DNA of 64,000 nucleotides, from contig CM037874.1 of the NCBI GenBank assembly GCA_021292105.1, positions 27,039,083-27,103,082 on the forward strand, in the 5' to 3' direction. Positions 34,335 to 45,506 of the stretch are shown here, in pieces. Position numbers and translations under genes: made by a program. Each line of letters opens with the position of its first letter. The stretch's first letter is position 1. Origin of the DNA: Anadara kagoshimensis (lineage: Eukaryota; Mollusca; Bivalvia; Arcoida; Arcidae). The notes beneath the pieces were generated by a model. It was not told the origin of the DNA. It made no database searches and saw only the letters and a list, made by a program, of their open reading frames with translations.

Positions 34335-34615
34335 TTTATACCCCCGCTTAAAAAGTGGGGGGTATATAGTGATAGGGGTGTCCGTCCGTGTGCCCGTCCT
34401 TCCGTTACACCTAAGGGTACCTATCTCTTATCTGCAACTCCTCCTAAACCCTTCAATGGATTTTCATGAAACTTTCACACAATCTTTGTGATATAATGTA
34501 GATGTGCACCTCCTATTTACAAATTTGAACCGATGGATTTTTTTTATGTGGGGGGAGCGGGGGCTATTTTTTGTGAGCTTGTGGCTCACAGTTTTTCTAG
34601 TTTATATTGCATTTG
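34335..34615 (+). repeat. 'cccccgctt..aagtgggggg' repeat element
   Basis: It begins with a perfect stem (cccccgctt against aagtggggg at 34342-34364) and 'tatatagtgataggggtgtc', and contains 'tttcatgaaactttcacaca'. It ends with a G-rich stretch and 'gtgagcttgtggctcac', itself a small palindrome (34575-34591). I recognise this type as a common interspersed repeat of bivalve genomes, but only one copy is in the window. A partial family X copy (minus) lies just before it, at about 34230-34335. Confidence 0.55.
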
Positions 34616-34619
34616 AGAT

Positions 34620-37600
34620 TGTGATTTGAAAATTGGTCGGTATGTTTGTGGCTTATTTTACTTAAAATTGCCACAGTTCTTTAAAAAAAGATTTTTTTAA
34701 AATTTAAACATATAATATATAATAATGACAATAACACTTTGCATTCACACACAGAAACTATATTTATATGAAGCCAGGTTTTCTGGATGTAATATCAATA
34801 TGATATTTTACAAAAATGCTACATTCTACATTATTGGAAAAAGTCATTACTACAGGTGTTAACACATTATTATTTTTAGAACAGTTTTATTCATGTTTCA
34901 AATAATCTTCCGCCTTCTTTCCATCTTTCTTAAAATAAATCCAACAAAATTTCAACTAAATGGGTACATAAATAAGACTTAATGGCTTTTGTAGGTTATT
35001 GCGTTTTTATAATATCCATTTTAGATTTCGGACGTACATGTCGGATATAATTTTTATATTTAAAAATTAATCATCAAAAGCAAACAAACTAATCCTTGTT
35101 CAAATCTCAAATCAGCAAAGTAAAAACTAAAAGTAACTGTATCTCTCTTCGATGAAGCATACAGAAGGGATTATATTGCAAGATCCATTGAAATGCGATT
35201 GGGTGTGATTGGGTGGCCTTTGATGCGTATGAAGACAAAAGGCAAACTTTGAAACTTTTCTCTGAAAAAATAAAAAGCCACAATTGTTCTGTCGCTATCC
35301 TCTAATAAAGTCCAACCTGCCTCAAAGGCCACCTCTATATAAGGGCCACCTGCTTATAAAGACCAGTAGGTTTGTATCTCAATTGTTCTTTATTCATAAT
35401 TTTTTAACCTGTATATAAAGGCCACCTGCTCATAAAGGCCACTTTTACTGATTCCCTTGGGTGGCCTCTATAGACAGGTTTGACTATACGACTGAAATGT
35501 TAACAAATTATACTTTTGATAACCGTTGTTTTCATTTTAACATGAAAATGAAATATTAATTGATGATTACAATTGAATTATATTTCAGATTATATTTTTC
35601 TTTGACAACGGTTGCAAGTTACGAGGCGGAGTCAAACTGCCAATCAACTTCAAACTTCCGGTATTGATTTCGGTAGAAAATGCTTTCAAGAGCTCAAATA
35701 AATATTGGTACAAAATACATGTTTACACATTTAAACAGCATACTTATGTAGATATAAGTGATTTTTGTGATAATATTTCAAGACATAATACAAGATACGT
35801 GTGTCGAGTTCATGTAAAGTAGAAAATAGCCACCCGTTGCCAAACAAACTGATGATACACAGTATATCCTGTATAAATTACTATATTACTGGCATAAGAA
35901 CAAACTAACAAAATCACATAATGCTTCTCGTGTGACTTTTTGGCCATATGTGAGAAGGAAATGTAAAGAAGAAAAATGGAAAGTCGCGACTAAAACATGT
36001 AAAATAAATATATACTTAATAATAGCCTAAGGTTTCAATAAATGTGATAACAAAAGCACAAGAAATGCAAATTACACAAAAACCACAGTGAAGTGGTGAC
36101 AATTTTAAAAGTGGTTATAGTTTCTTACATGGTAAGAGTGTAATTGTCTCAATACGTTATGATAGAGCTTGATACCACATCGGAACTTTATAAATCGTTT
36201 ACTCTGTTGTGTTGCAAGCCTAGGTTTATCAAGGTCCTCAAAAAAGGTTTATTACACACGTGGCGGGTGTAGCTAGATAAATAGGAGGTGCTTACCAATC
36301 CGGAGCACCCGGCCTCACTTCCCTCGTGGAAGGTCAACTGTCTAACCTAGCTTGTCAGTTCCACTGGATTGTAATTCGGACATGGATTAGTATGTTTGTT
36401 TTTCATTATGACCGTCATCACAATATTGTTGATGTGTATAACGGTTCTGTATTCAAACGTATTTGGATATATTTGATGTCACATAGTTCAATGTTCCTTC
36501 CATTCTCAAGTTTGATTACAAACGTAGCTAATTAAACAGGAGGTTCTTATAAAACAGGAGGCACTTACCCTTCCAGAGCAACCGATTACATTTCACTGAT
36601 GGAAGATCGTTTCTTTTACATAATGTGTCAGTTTTTACATTGCTTTGGTACTGTCATTTGGACATGGACACGTGTTTTAACTATTGCTACTTTTCAATTT
36701 TTTTATTGTGTTTTGAACATAGCCTGGTATGTTTGTGGTCATCTTTTTTTCATAAAAATGTTTTTTTTTATTATTTGCCAAAGTTCCTGATACAATATTC
36801 TGTATAAGGCAATTATACAATGACTTATGAATTTGCACTAAAACCACTTCGGATTCGTACCAATGACTCTATCCGATTGGAGTCTTACGTCAACAAAGAT
36901 TTTTCCTCGAGTTTTGTTGTGTCAGATTATGTTTTTACCTAAAACAAATTTGTTTTCATTGACGTGAATCACTCAGCTTTTTTTCATTGGAAAAGGACTA
37001 GTTTCTCACAAAACATACGAAATTGTTAATTAACACTGTATGAATCATTTTGGCCAAAATATAGTTTTTCTCCAAGCAATCTGATTTGATTAACATAGCT
37101 AATTAGTACACATATCAGTACTCTCTGCCTGTCCATGTCTTCAGAAATTACCTGAGAGTTATGTTATCTTTGAAATATAAGAGTTTGCCAGTTTTTGTGA
37201 TTCATCAATTATTGGGAGGTCGATGTCTTCATTGGTATTTTGTTTTATTCATTCATATCCTTTCGTAAAGATTGATGACAGATAACATCCAATATTCTTT
37301 AACTTTTTCAAAATGCTTTTCCAAACATTTTTTCAAATATTTATCTAAAACATTTGATATTCAATTCTCTTTTGAAAACCACAACATTAACTTAAATTCT
37401 TCACTATTGATTTGACCAAGACAACAAATATTGATAAAACATTCTTATATTATACTTACACTAGTATATACATATGTAGTTATTTATCAAAAACGAACAT
37501 ACTAATCCGTGTCCAAATTACAAGAAAAAATAGAGACTTCGAAAATGACAAGCTAGGTAAAAACACAAGAGTTATTTAGGGAAAAGTTTGCAAAAAGTTG

Positions 37601-38181
37601 AAATGTTTAAATGTGAAAATCTGAAAAAACAAATTACCTCAAAATGAGTCAAAATGATGGTTGATGTTAACTTTGAAATGTTACATTAATATTTTGTCAT
37701 GCTTCTCATTTATCGTTCTAATAAACTAAGTAGTCATTATACGCTGATCAAATTCTCTGTATAATCCATAGGTCAATGTCTTTTCTTTTTTCTTTTTTTT
37801 TTTTTTGTTCATATCCACTCGTTTAGATAATATCAGTCAATAACATTGTTCAATTAATCTACTTCTAAAATCACAAAGTGGGGAGGTATTATCATGAGTT
37901 GATGGCAGATTCTGAAATAAAATTTCTTTTGCTCTAAGCAAGAGACTAAAGACGCTTGCGTTTGTTTTAAATTAAATAGTCATGTGGTATCATTTTGGTC
38001 TAGCAAAATAAGAAATAATTAAAAAGCCCACTCATTATTCTGAAACGTTTCAAAATCAAGACATTACTTTTTTAATTTACGTAAATCATTCAACTTTTTG
38101 TGGCTATATTGTATTACTTCCATGCAAACACATTAATTTTTTGTTGCAGATGTAGAACATATGTATCAAGGACAAAGGTAT
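34620..38181. other. Repeat-rich stretch without a gene
   Basis: It contains family X copies at 35070-35130 (plus, partial), 36235-36405 (minus), 36455-36690 (minus) and 37484-37560 (plus, partial), and a family Z copy at 35300-35490 (reverse of the one at 2360). The open frames at 36326-36535 and 36599-36807 lie inside the family X copies and are not genes. Confidence 0.55.
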
Positions 38182-39637
38182 AGTCCGTGGGCTAGGTGGA
38201 CCCACCGTGCACCCCCCCCCCCCCCCCAGGATCCTCCGACACCACTTTTTTCTGGTACCTTAGGGTGTCTAGTAATGGAATCAGGATATTTCCCAGAAAT
38301 AAATTGGGATGCTCTTCATGAAAAACTTCAATATTTAAGAGTACCTGAAAGTTTTCAGTAAATTTCCCTATTAGGGGTAGGGAACGTTTTTATCTTTGTT
38401 TTCAATAGTATTATGCAGATACAGATCATATTTGGTCTCATTGTAAAGGGAACATGTTCAGCTTTTATAAAATACAAGTGTGGTTGGATTGGTATAGCTG
38501 TTTTGATGTCTTCACCATGACGTCATAAACACAAGTTTTGAGGAAAAACGCTATAAAATCGTGTCAATTTATCCTTTATAAAATTATTCTGTACAGCATA
38601 ATAAAACACATTAAGACAAAGTATGTTTTCCATTTACTGAATGAATTGTAGTTATAAATGATCATATATTCTCATCTTCGATAAAAGAACAACACTCTGT
38701 TAGAAAAAAATATATTAAAGTTAGCCATTTTTTAAAATATGATCGAAACGGGGTAGGGGAACGTTTTTATCTTTGTTGTCGATGATATTATGTAGATATA
38801 TATCATATTTGGTATCATTGTAAAGGGAACAGATTCAGCTTTTATAAAGTACAAACTTGGTTGGTGTAGCTATTACTGTGACGTTTCCATGACGTCATAA
38901 ACTCAATTTTTGAAGAAAAACGCTATAGAATCATTTGAAATTATACTATATGAATTTATTTATGTATCACCAAAAAAAAAACACATTGAGACACTGTATG
39001 TTTTTCATTTACTTAATAAATTGTTGTTATAGATGATCATAATTCTCATTTTAAAGAAAAGACGCCACTCTGTTATGAAAAATATATTAATTTAAAGATA
39101 CCCTTTTATTAAAAGTTGATCGAATCTTAAGATTAATAGTTTTCACGATTAAAATGACCCAGTATGTTTCTTTATATAAATAATATCATCATTATCATCA
39201 TCATGGCATCATCATCAATTTTTTATACATTCATGACAATGCAAATTTACAAAAATGCCCAACATCATCACCCATTATTCTATAGCTAACAAAAGCTTAA
39301 TTAATAATTTTAGTTTGAGAATGAAGTTAGTTCTTATCATTGTCATAGTGATTTAGCAGTTGTTTTAATGGTGGAGATATGCCACAGGGTTGTTATTTGC
39401 ATCTAGAGCAGTGGAAACCTAACATACGTGTGATTTCTGCCATAGGCTAGTTGTAGCGAAAATGAAACATATAGAATAAATCCCTTTTGCCTCACTATCA
39501 AGACTCTTGCAGTGCCTCCTCTTAGCAACATTCAGAAACTTTACAGGTGAATTTGTGGGAGGTTTCCCAGCAGCTACAGTCCCAGAGATGCAGTTCCGTC
39601 ATGTTTTCAAACATTCATAAGCAAAATCATAGAATTT
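38182..39637 (+). repeat. Left arm of a 4.9-kb inverted repeat
   Basis: It begins 'agtccgtgggctaggtggac', then a C16 run (38212-38227). The sequence matches the reverse complement of 41584-43058 almost throughout. Inside the arm a block of about 376 bases is present twice in tandem: 'ggggtaggg.aacgttttta' at 38374 and again at 38750, each followed by 'tcattgtaaagggaaca' and 'atgacgtcataaac'. Confidence 0.9.
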
Positions 39638-41583
39638 TTTAACATTATCATCCATTATCCTTATAACATATGCTTTATCAGTACAATGCATTATAAAGAT
39701 ATAGTTCAAATAGTTCCTTGAACAATATATGGCCATCAGAGTATTTTTTCAATTGAAGCGATTTTGTTCTGTTTCTATTATTTCTTACCAAAAGCTTTGG
39801 TCTTCTGCTCTAACACTTGCCCTTTGGTGATTTTCTGAGCGTATGTCTAATTCAGTTCCACCATTTCTACACCATATAAGAGGGACGATTTTACATTGTT
39901 GAATATTGAATTTTTGTTCTTAGTGGCAGACTAGCTTTCCATATGTTTCTTTATAATTTTGAATGTTTTTCTGGATATTTTTATTCTTTTCTTGATGCCC
40001 AGTTCTGTTTCTTCTTCAGCACCAATCATGCTCCCCAAGAAACAGAGCTCAATTACCTTTTGCATTTATAACTATCCTAATTTATACCTTTTGTTGTATT
40101 GCTGTTCAACATTTTGTTTTGTTTGAACTGATCTTCGGTCCAGTTTTTAAAACTGTTTCGTTTAGTAGTGTGGTCTATATCTACATTTGATTTAATGTGA
40201 GGGTCAATAGCGTATATCAGCGAAGCCCATATATTCTATCTCGGGTGTTAGTGTCCATTGTATTCCATTTATTGCAATTAAAGATGATTTGTGTTTGTAT
40301 ACAGCTTTGACATACTCCTGTATTCACATGAAATGCTTGGGGATAGTTTTCTCTTTTGAGACCTTAACAAATGTACACTTGGTATTTATAAAGGTATAAT
40401 GCAGATTGTCATTCTACTGACTGTTCTATACCTGGGCATGGCAATTTGGTCTGTGTAAGATTTTTTTTCCTAAAACCAGCTTGTTTTGTTCAAAGCACCT
40501 TGTACCTCTTCTATTCCATCTTTTAGTCTATGAAGCATGATCTTTGACAGTATTTTCTCAGCTACATTGGGTAGTATGGTGCCTCTCCAGTTCTTACATC
40601 TCCATTATCTACCCTCTTGAGTAGTTTAATGAGATAGTCCATCTCCCATTGTGTTGAAATAATTTCTCTTATTCAGATGATGCACAGTATTTTAGATATT
40701 TATTTAGGTCCTATAGCTTTTCCTTTTTCAAGTTGATTGATACTTTTTTATTTCTTTTTTGTTGGCACCCCTTCCTTATTTTATTATCAAAGGTATGTGG
40801 TGTTATGTCCAATATTTCTTATGAAGGTAGTCTTTTGGTATATAGTTAAAATGTTTAGCCCATCTTTCCTCTGTTGTGATCTTTTTTTCATCCTTTCCTT
40901 ACACCGATCTGTCTGTGTTTGCTGGTTTACCTGTGTGTTTCTTTGGTTTTAGGTATAGATCTTCTAAGTTTCATTAGCTACTATTTCTTGTGCGGTTACA
41001 AGATTTTCCATCTTCCATATATTTTTTTTTCATCACTTGTTTGTGTTCCTTTATGTTTCTTCCTTTGCCTCCTCATACTCCCTTCATACTAATATTTTGC
41101 TAATGTGGTTCTGTTATTTGTTATTTTCTCTTGTATTTCCTTGTGATATTTTGTCCCGTGTTTCCTCTGACAACCATATTCTCTGTGTCGATATACCGGT
41201 ATGCCCTTTTTATGACATCCCAGCTCTCATAATTATCACCCATAGCTGTTAAAGCATAAAACCTGTTCTTCAGACTAATCTTAGTTCTTCTTTCTTTTCC
41301 ATTTTTTTTCAATTTTCTAACATTAAACTCATGTTCTGTTTTTCCAGGATTTGTTTGGCTGCTTTTATTTTTATCTTTGTCATGATAAATTGGTGGTTCG
41401 AGATGACATCTCCTCCATGCATTGCCCTGACAATGAATAGACTCCTCCTACTTTTGTTCTATAGTTATATGGTCAATGTTTTTTCTGGTGATACCGATGT
41501 TACTTTATGGCAATCTTTGTGTCGAAATAATGTACCTCATTGTAGTGATAAAGCATAAAGATAATAAATAATATCTTTAGATA
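39638..41583 (-). pseudogene. Decayed non-LTR retrotransposon reverse transcriptase in the loop of the inverted repeat
   Basis: Read on the minus strand: a linker segment (SLKNRFYALTAMGDNYESW, about 41220-41290), then RT blocks NVAEKILSKIMLHRL (40527-40570), TDQIAMP (near 40440), a damaged active site (GFAD followed by a stop, near 40207-40230), and LLYGVE (near 39865-39885). The order is that of a LINE ORF2 linker and reverse transcriptase. Many stops and frame changes show that it has been dead for a long time. The clade cannot be set by eye. Confidence 0.65.
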
Positions 41584-41975
41584 ATTTCTATGAGTTTGCT
41601 CATAACTGTTTGAAAAATGATGGAACTGCATCTCTGGGACTGTAGCTGCTCCGAAATCATGCAAAAATTCACCCTGGGTTAGTAGGATATACAGTTGGCA
41701 GTAAAGTATAAGATTTATTATTGATGTTTTCTATTCGCTACAACTAGTCAACGGCAGAACTCGCATTTTAGGCTTCCACTGCTCTAGCTGCATATAACAA
41801 TCCTGTGGCATATGACTACCATTAAAACAACTACTAAATCACCATCGGTAATACTTTGAACTAAAAATCATTCTCAAACTAAGATTATTAATTAAGCTTT
41901 TTGTTAGCTATAGGATAATGGGTGATGATGTTAGACATTTTTGTAAATTTGTATTGTTATGAATGTATAAGAAAT

Positions 41976-42006
<31 letters not shown>

Positions 42007-42009
42007 GCC

Positions 42010-42068
<59 letters not shown>

Positions 42069-43058
42069 ATTTATACAAAGAAACATACTGGGTCACTTTA
42101 ATCGTGAAAACTATTAATTTTAAAATTCGATCAATTTTAAATAAAAGGGTATCTTAAAATTAATATACTTTTCAGAACAGAGTGGCGTCTTTTCTTTAAA
42201 ATGAGAATTATGATCATTTATAACAACAATTTATAAAGTAAATGAAAAGCATACAGTGCCTCAATGTGTTTTATTGGGTTGTACAGAAATAATGTCATAT
42301 AGTATAATTTTAAATGATTCTATAGCGTTTTTCTACAAAAATTGAGTTTATGACGTCATGGAAACGTCACAGTAATAGCTACACCAATCAAGTTTGTACT
42401 TTATAAAAGCTGAATCTGTTCCCTTTACAATGATACCAAACATGATCTATATCTACATAATATCATCAACAACAAAGATAAAAACGTTCCCCTACCCCAT
42501 TTCGATCATTTTTAAAAAAAATGGGTATCTTTAATATATTTTTTCTAATAGAGTGGTAACTTTTATCGAAGATAAGAATATATGATCATTTATAACTACA
42601 ATTCATTAGGTAAATGGAAAACATACTTTGTCTTAATGTGTTTTGTTATGCTGTACAGAAATAATTTTATAAAGGATAAATTGACACGATTTTATAGCGT
42701 TTTTCCTCAAAACTTGTGTTTATGACGTCATGGTGACGACAAAGAAGCAGCTACATCAACCAACTTTGTATTTTATAAAAGCTGAACATGTTTCTTTTAC
42801 AATGATACCAAATATGATCTGTATCTGCATAATAATATTGAAAACAAAGATAAAAACGTTCCCCTACCCCTAATAGGGAAATTTACTGAAAACTTTCAGG
42901 TACTCTTAAATATTGAAGTTTTTCATGAAGAGCATCCCAATTTATTTCTAGGAAATATCCTGATTTCATTACTAGACACCCTAAGGTACCAGAAAAAAGT
43001 GGTGTCGGAGGATTCTGGGGGGGGGGTTTGCACGGTGGGTCCACCTAGCCCACAGACT
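41584..43058 (-). repeat. Right arm of the inverted repeat
   Basis: Reverse complement of the left arm, ending '...ccacctagcccacagact'. It has the same internal tandem pair (near 42500 and 42870). The C16 run of the left arm is a G10 run here (43017-43026), and the short ATC/ATG patch of the left arm has grown into a long (ATG)n array. Confidence 0.9.
41975..42068. repeat. (GAT)n/(ATG)n microsatellite in the right arm
   Basis: About 30 triplets with three interruptions. The matching place in the left arm (39187-39217) has only a few triplets, so the expansion came after the arms separated. Confidence 0.95.
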
Positions 43059-43139
43059 TGTACTAAGCGAAATCCATGAGCAGATCATGTATATAATGAA
43101 TAATATCCGTTCTAGTGCTATTCAACATCCCTAGAGCCA

Positions 43140-44225
43140 ACCGCATTCTAAGTACAATGAAATGAGGTGTTTATAATCGCAGAGCACCCTGCCTCACATC
43201 CCTTGTAGACGTTCACGTGTTTTACTATTTATGCCTGGTTCAAAATTTTGTGATTTGGACATGGACTCTTTTGTTTGTTTTTGATCTGCATTGGAATAGA
43301 TTCATTGTCATAATTTACTTTGCCTTTTACTTAATTTGTTGCTGATTACCGTTATTAAAAAGCAGATTTTATTTATAACATTACTCTAAACAGAATAACA
43401 ATGATTGAAACTAAAATACACTCTCAATTATGATTACACACTTGACGGGTGTAGCTACCTAAACAGGAGGTCTTATCCTTCCTGAGCAGACGGGCTCACT
43501 TCCCTGGTTTTTACTTTGCTTTGGAATTGTGATTTGGACATAGATAGAAGAAAGAAATAGACAACTGAAAACATGTTTTTGAAAGAAGCCATTGCAACAA
43601 TGAACACTGCATAATTAATATAAGTTAAAAGGTGAATAAGGAAGACTCAAGAGATGCCCCTGCACACTTCTTGATACTGCTGCACGAAAATTTGTTGAAA
43701 CTACTGTTATTATAGTCAGAAAATATTTTCAGAGATTGTAATATAACAATTTACAATTTATGAGTATATTTCTTGAGTCCAAACCACCAATGTTGCAACA
43801 AACATGCGCAAATAATTCAAGTTGAGAAATGTTGATATTGTAAAATGATTCTCTAGTAACCTTGCATTTGAACCCAGGGAATGTGCAAATTACGCGTATT
43901 TCCTTTTTTCTCAAAGAAACATACGTATTTATCTGTCTAGCTTTGCCCAATAATGCTTCATTAGGATAGGTATTTAGTGTGCATTTTTAAGATTCAGTTT
44001 CCTAAATATTTTTATGTATCACAAAGATACCGAAATGTTTCATCGTAAAGTATCAAGCTGTTTCTCATTATTTAGGTTGCCTTTTTATTGCAAAGAAAAA
44101 CTATATTTCATTTATTTATAGCTAGCTAAACAGGGCGTACTTATCCTTCAGGCGCACTAAGGTTAAGTTTTTTAATTTGAGTTGGGATTGTGTTCGGACA
44201 TGGATTAGTATATTTGTTCTTGATT
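43140..44225 (-). repeat. Cluster of three family X copies, minus strand
   Basis: Copies at about 43155-43290, 43430-43550 and 44120-44225, each with 'aacaggaggt' type and 'gtgatttggacatgga' type blocks. The sequence between them holds no gene. Confidence 0.6.
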
Positions 44226-44384
44226 TACTAGAGGGCATTTAGAATTAGTACACTTTAAGAAACGATAGAATTGAATTTGTCTGCGAATTATAAATGGAAT
44301 TCTCACTTTATATTATATTTTCTCCTAAGTTGTATGACATTGTGTGGGATATATTTTATGTGTTAACATACTGGACTAATAAAA

Positions 44385-44640
44385 AACAAAAATACTAATA
44401 TCTATGTTCGAATCACAATCCAGATGCGTAAATCCAGAAGAGTAAAAACTTTCGAACTGACAAGTCAGGTTAGACACTTAAACTTCCTCAATGGAAGTGA
44501 GGCCGGATGCTTAGAAGAGTAAGCGATTCTTGTTTAGCTACATCCGCCACGTGTGTAATCAAAATTGTGTGAAAGGAACATGGAACTATGGGACGTTAAA
44601 TATATCCAGCGCAATCCTGGTCACAAAGACATCAACATAT
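44385..44640 (+). repeat. Dispersed family X, one of the most complete plus-strand copies
   Basis: It shows the full order: 'atgttcgaatcacaatccag', 'gaactgacaagtcaggttag', 'gaagtgaggccgga', 'ctacatccgccacgtgtgta', 'ggaacatggaactatgggac' and 'tcctggtcacaaagacatca'. It aligns well with 50485-50740. Confidence 0.8.
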
Positions 44641-44799
44641 CAGAGTCAACTTTGAAAGTGAAAAGTAAGCTTAATAATGTACAGATACGACAACAAACTC
44701 TAACATCGTGTTTTGTCACCGGGTTTTCTGTTTTTCCCTACTTTATGTGCCTAACGACCACTGAACTGAATCGGTAATTTGTATTTTTTTAAATGTACA

Positions 44800-45040
44800 T
44801 GATTGACTACTATCTAATTACTCTGCTGCAGAGAAAGAAACAACACAAACATTTCAAAGATTTGAATGGCACGGTTAAAAATCAATTACTGTCTGTTTAC
44901 TCTGCTTCAGAGAAAGGAACAACGCTAATATTTTAAAGATTTGAATGGCACGGTTAAAAATCAATTACTGTCTGTTTACTCTGCTGTAGAGAAAGAAACA
45001 ACATAAATATTTCAAAGATTTGAATGGCACGGTTAAAAAT
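44800..45040. repeat. 79-bp tandem repeat, three units
   Basis: 'ctctgctgcagagaaagaaa' at 44820 recurs at 44899 and 44979. Each unit ends 'gaatggcacggttaaaaatc'. The array stops exactly where the MITE at 45041 begins. Confidence 0.85.
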
Positions 45041-45506
45041 CATGAGCCGAGTCGTTGCTAATTATCCTAATTTCAATCTATTCATGTATTAAAACGCCCT
45101 TAATACACCAAAACGTATTTTAGGTGGGTGTTTACAATGGTAAGATTTTTGACAAAATGGCGGCGTCTTTCGTGTGACGTAATGATGACGGAAGAATTTG
45201 TTATTTACGTAGGTTCGCAAGGGGTAAAATAAAGGTTAGCTTAAGGGTCAGGTTGAAATTAAAAGTTTGAATTTACTACTGAAAGGTAGTTTTTGGTCAT
45301 CCCAATTACGCCAAAATCAATCCGTTCTTGAATTGCACTGACCTACATAAATAGTCAACACTTTCGTCATGACTACGTAACATAAATAACCCCGCCATTT
45401 TGTAAAAAAATTATCATTGCAAACAGGTTACATTTTGTGGCATAAAATGATATATGAAGCAAGGATGGAGCCAAAACGGGAATTTTTAGTAACGACTCGG
45501 CTCATG
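45041..45506. mobile_element. 466-bp MITE with 16-bp perfect terminal inverted repeats
   Basis: Left end 'catgagccgagtcgtt', right end 'aacgactcggctcatg', a perfect 16-base inverted match. The inner parts pair loosely too (aaaatggcggcgtc against cccgccattttg; gtcatgactacgtaac against gtgacgtaatgatgac). There is no coding capacity. It resembles a non-autonomous DNA transposon; the superfamily is not clear. Confidence 0.8.

Noticed and set aside
36326-36807. Small membrane-like proteins
   Set aside because: The frames lie inside minus-strand copies of family X and are not shared as frames among other copies.
41908-42096. Poly-His protein on the minus strand
   Set aside because: It is the translation of a triplet microsatellite in the inverted-repeat arm.
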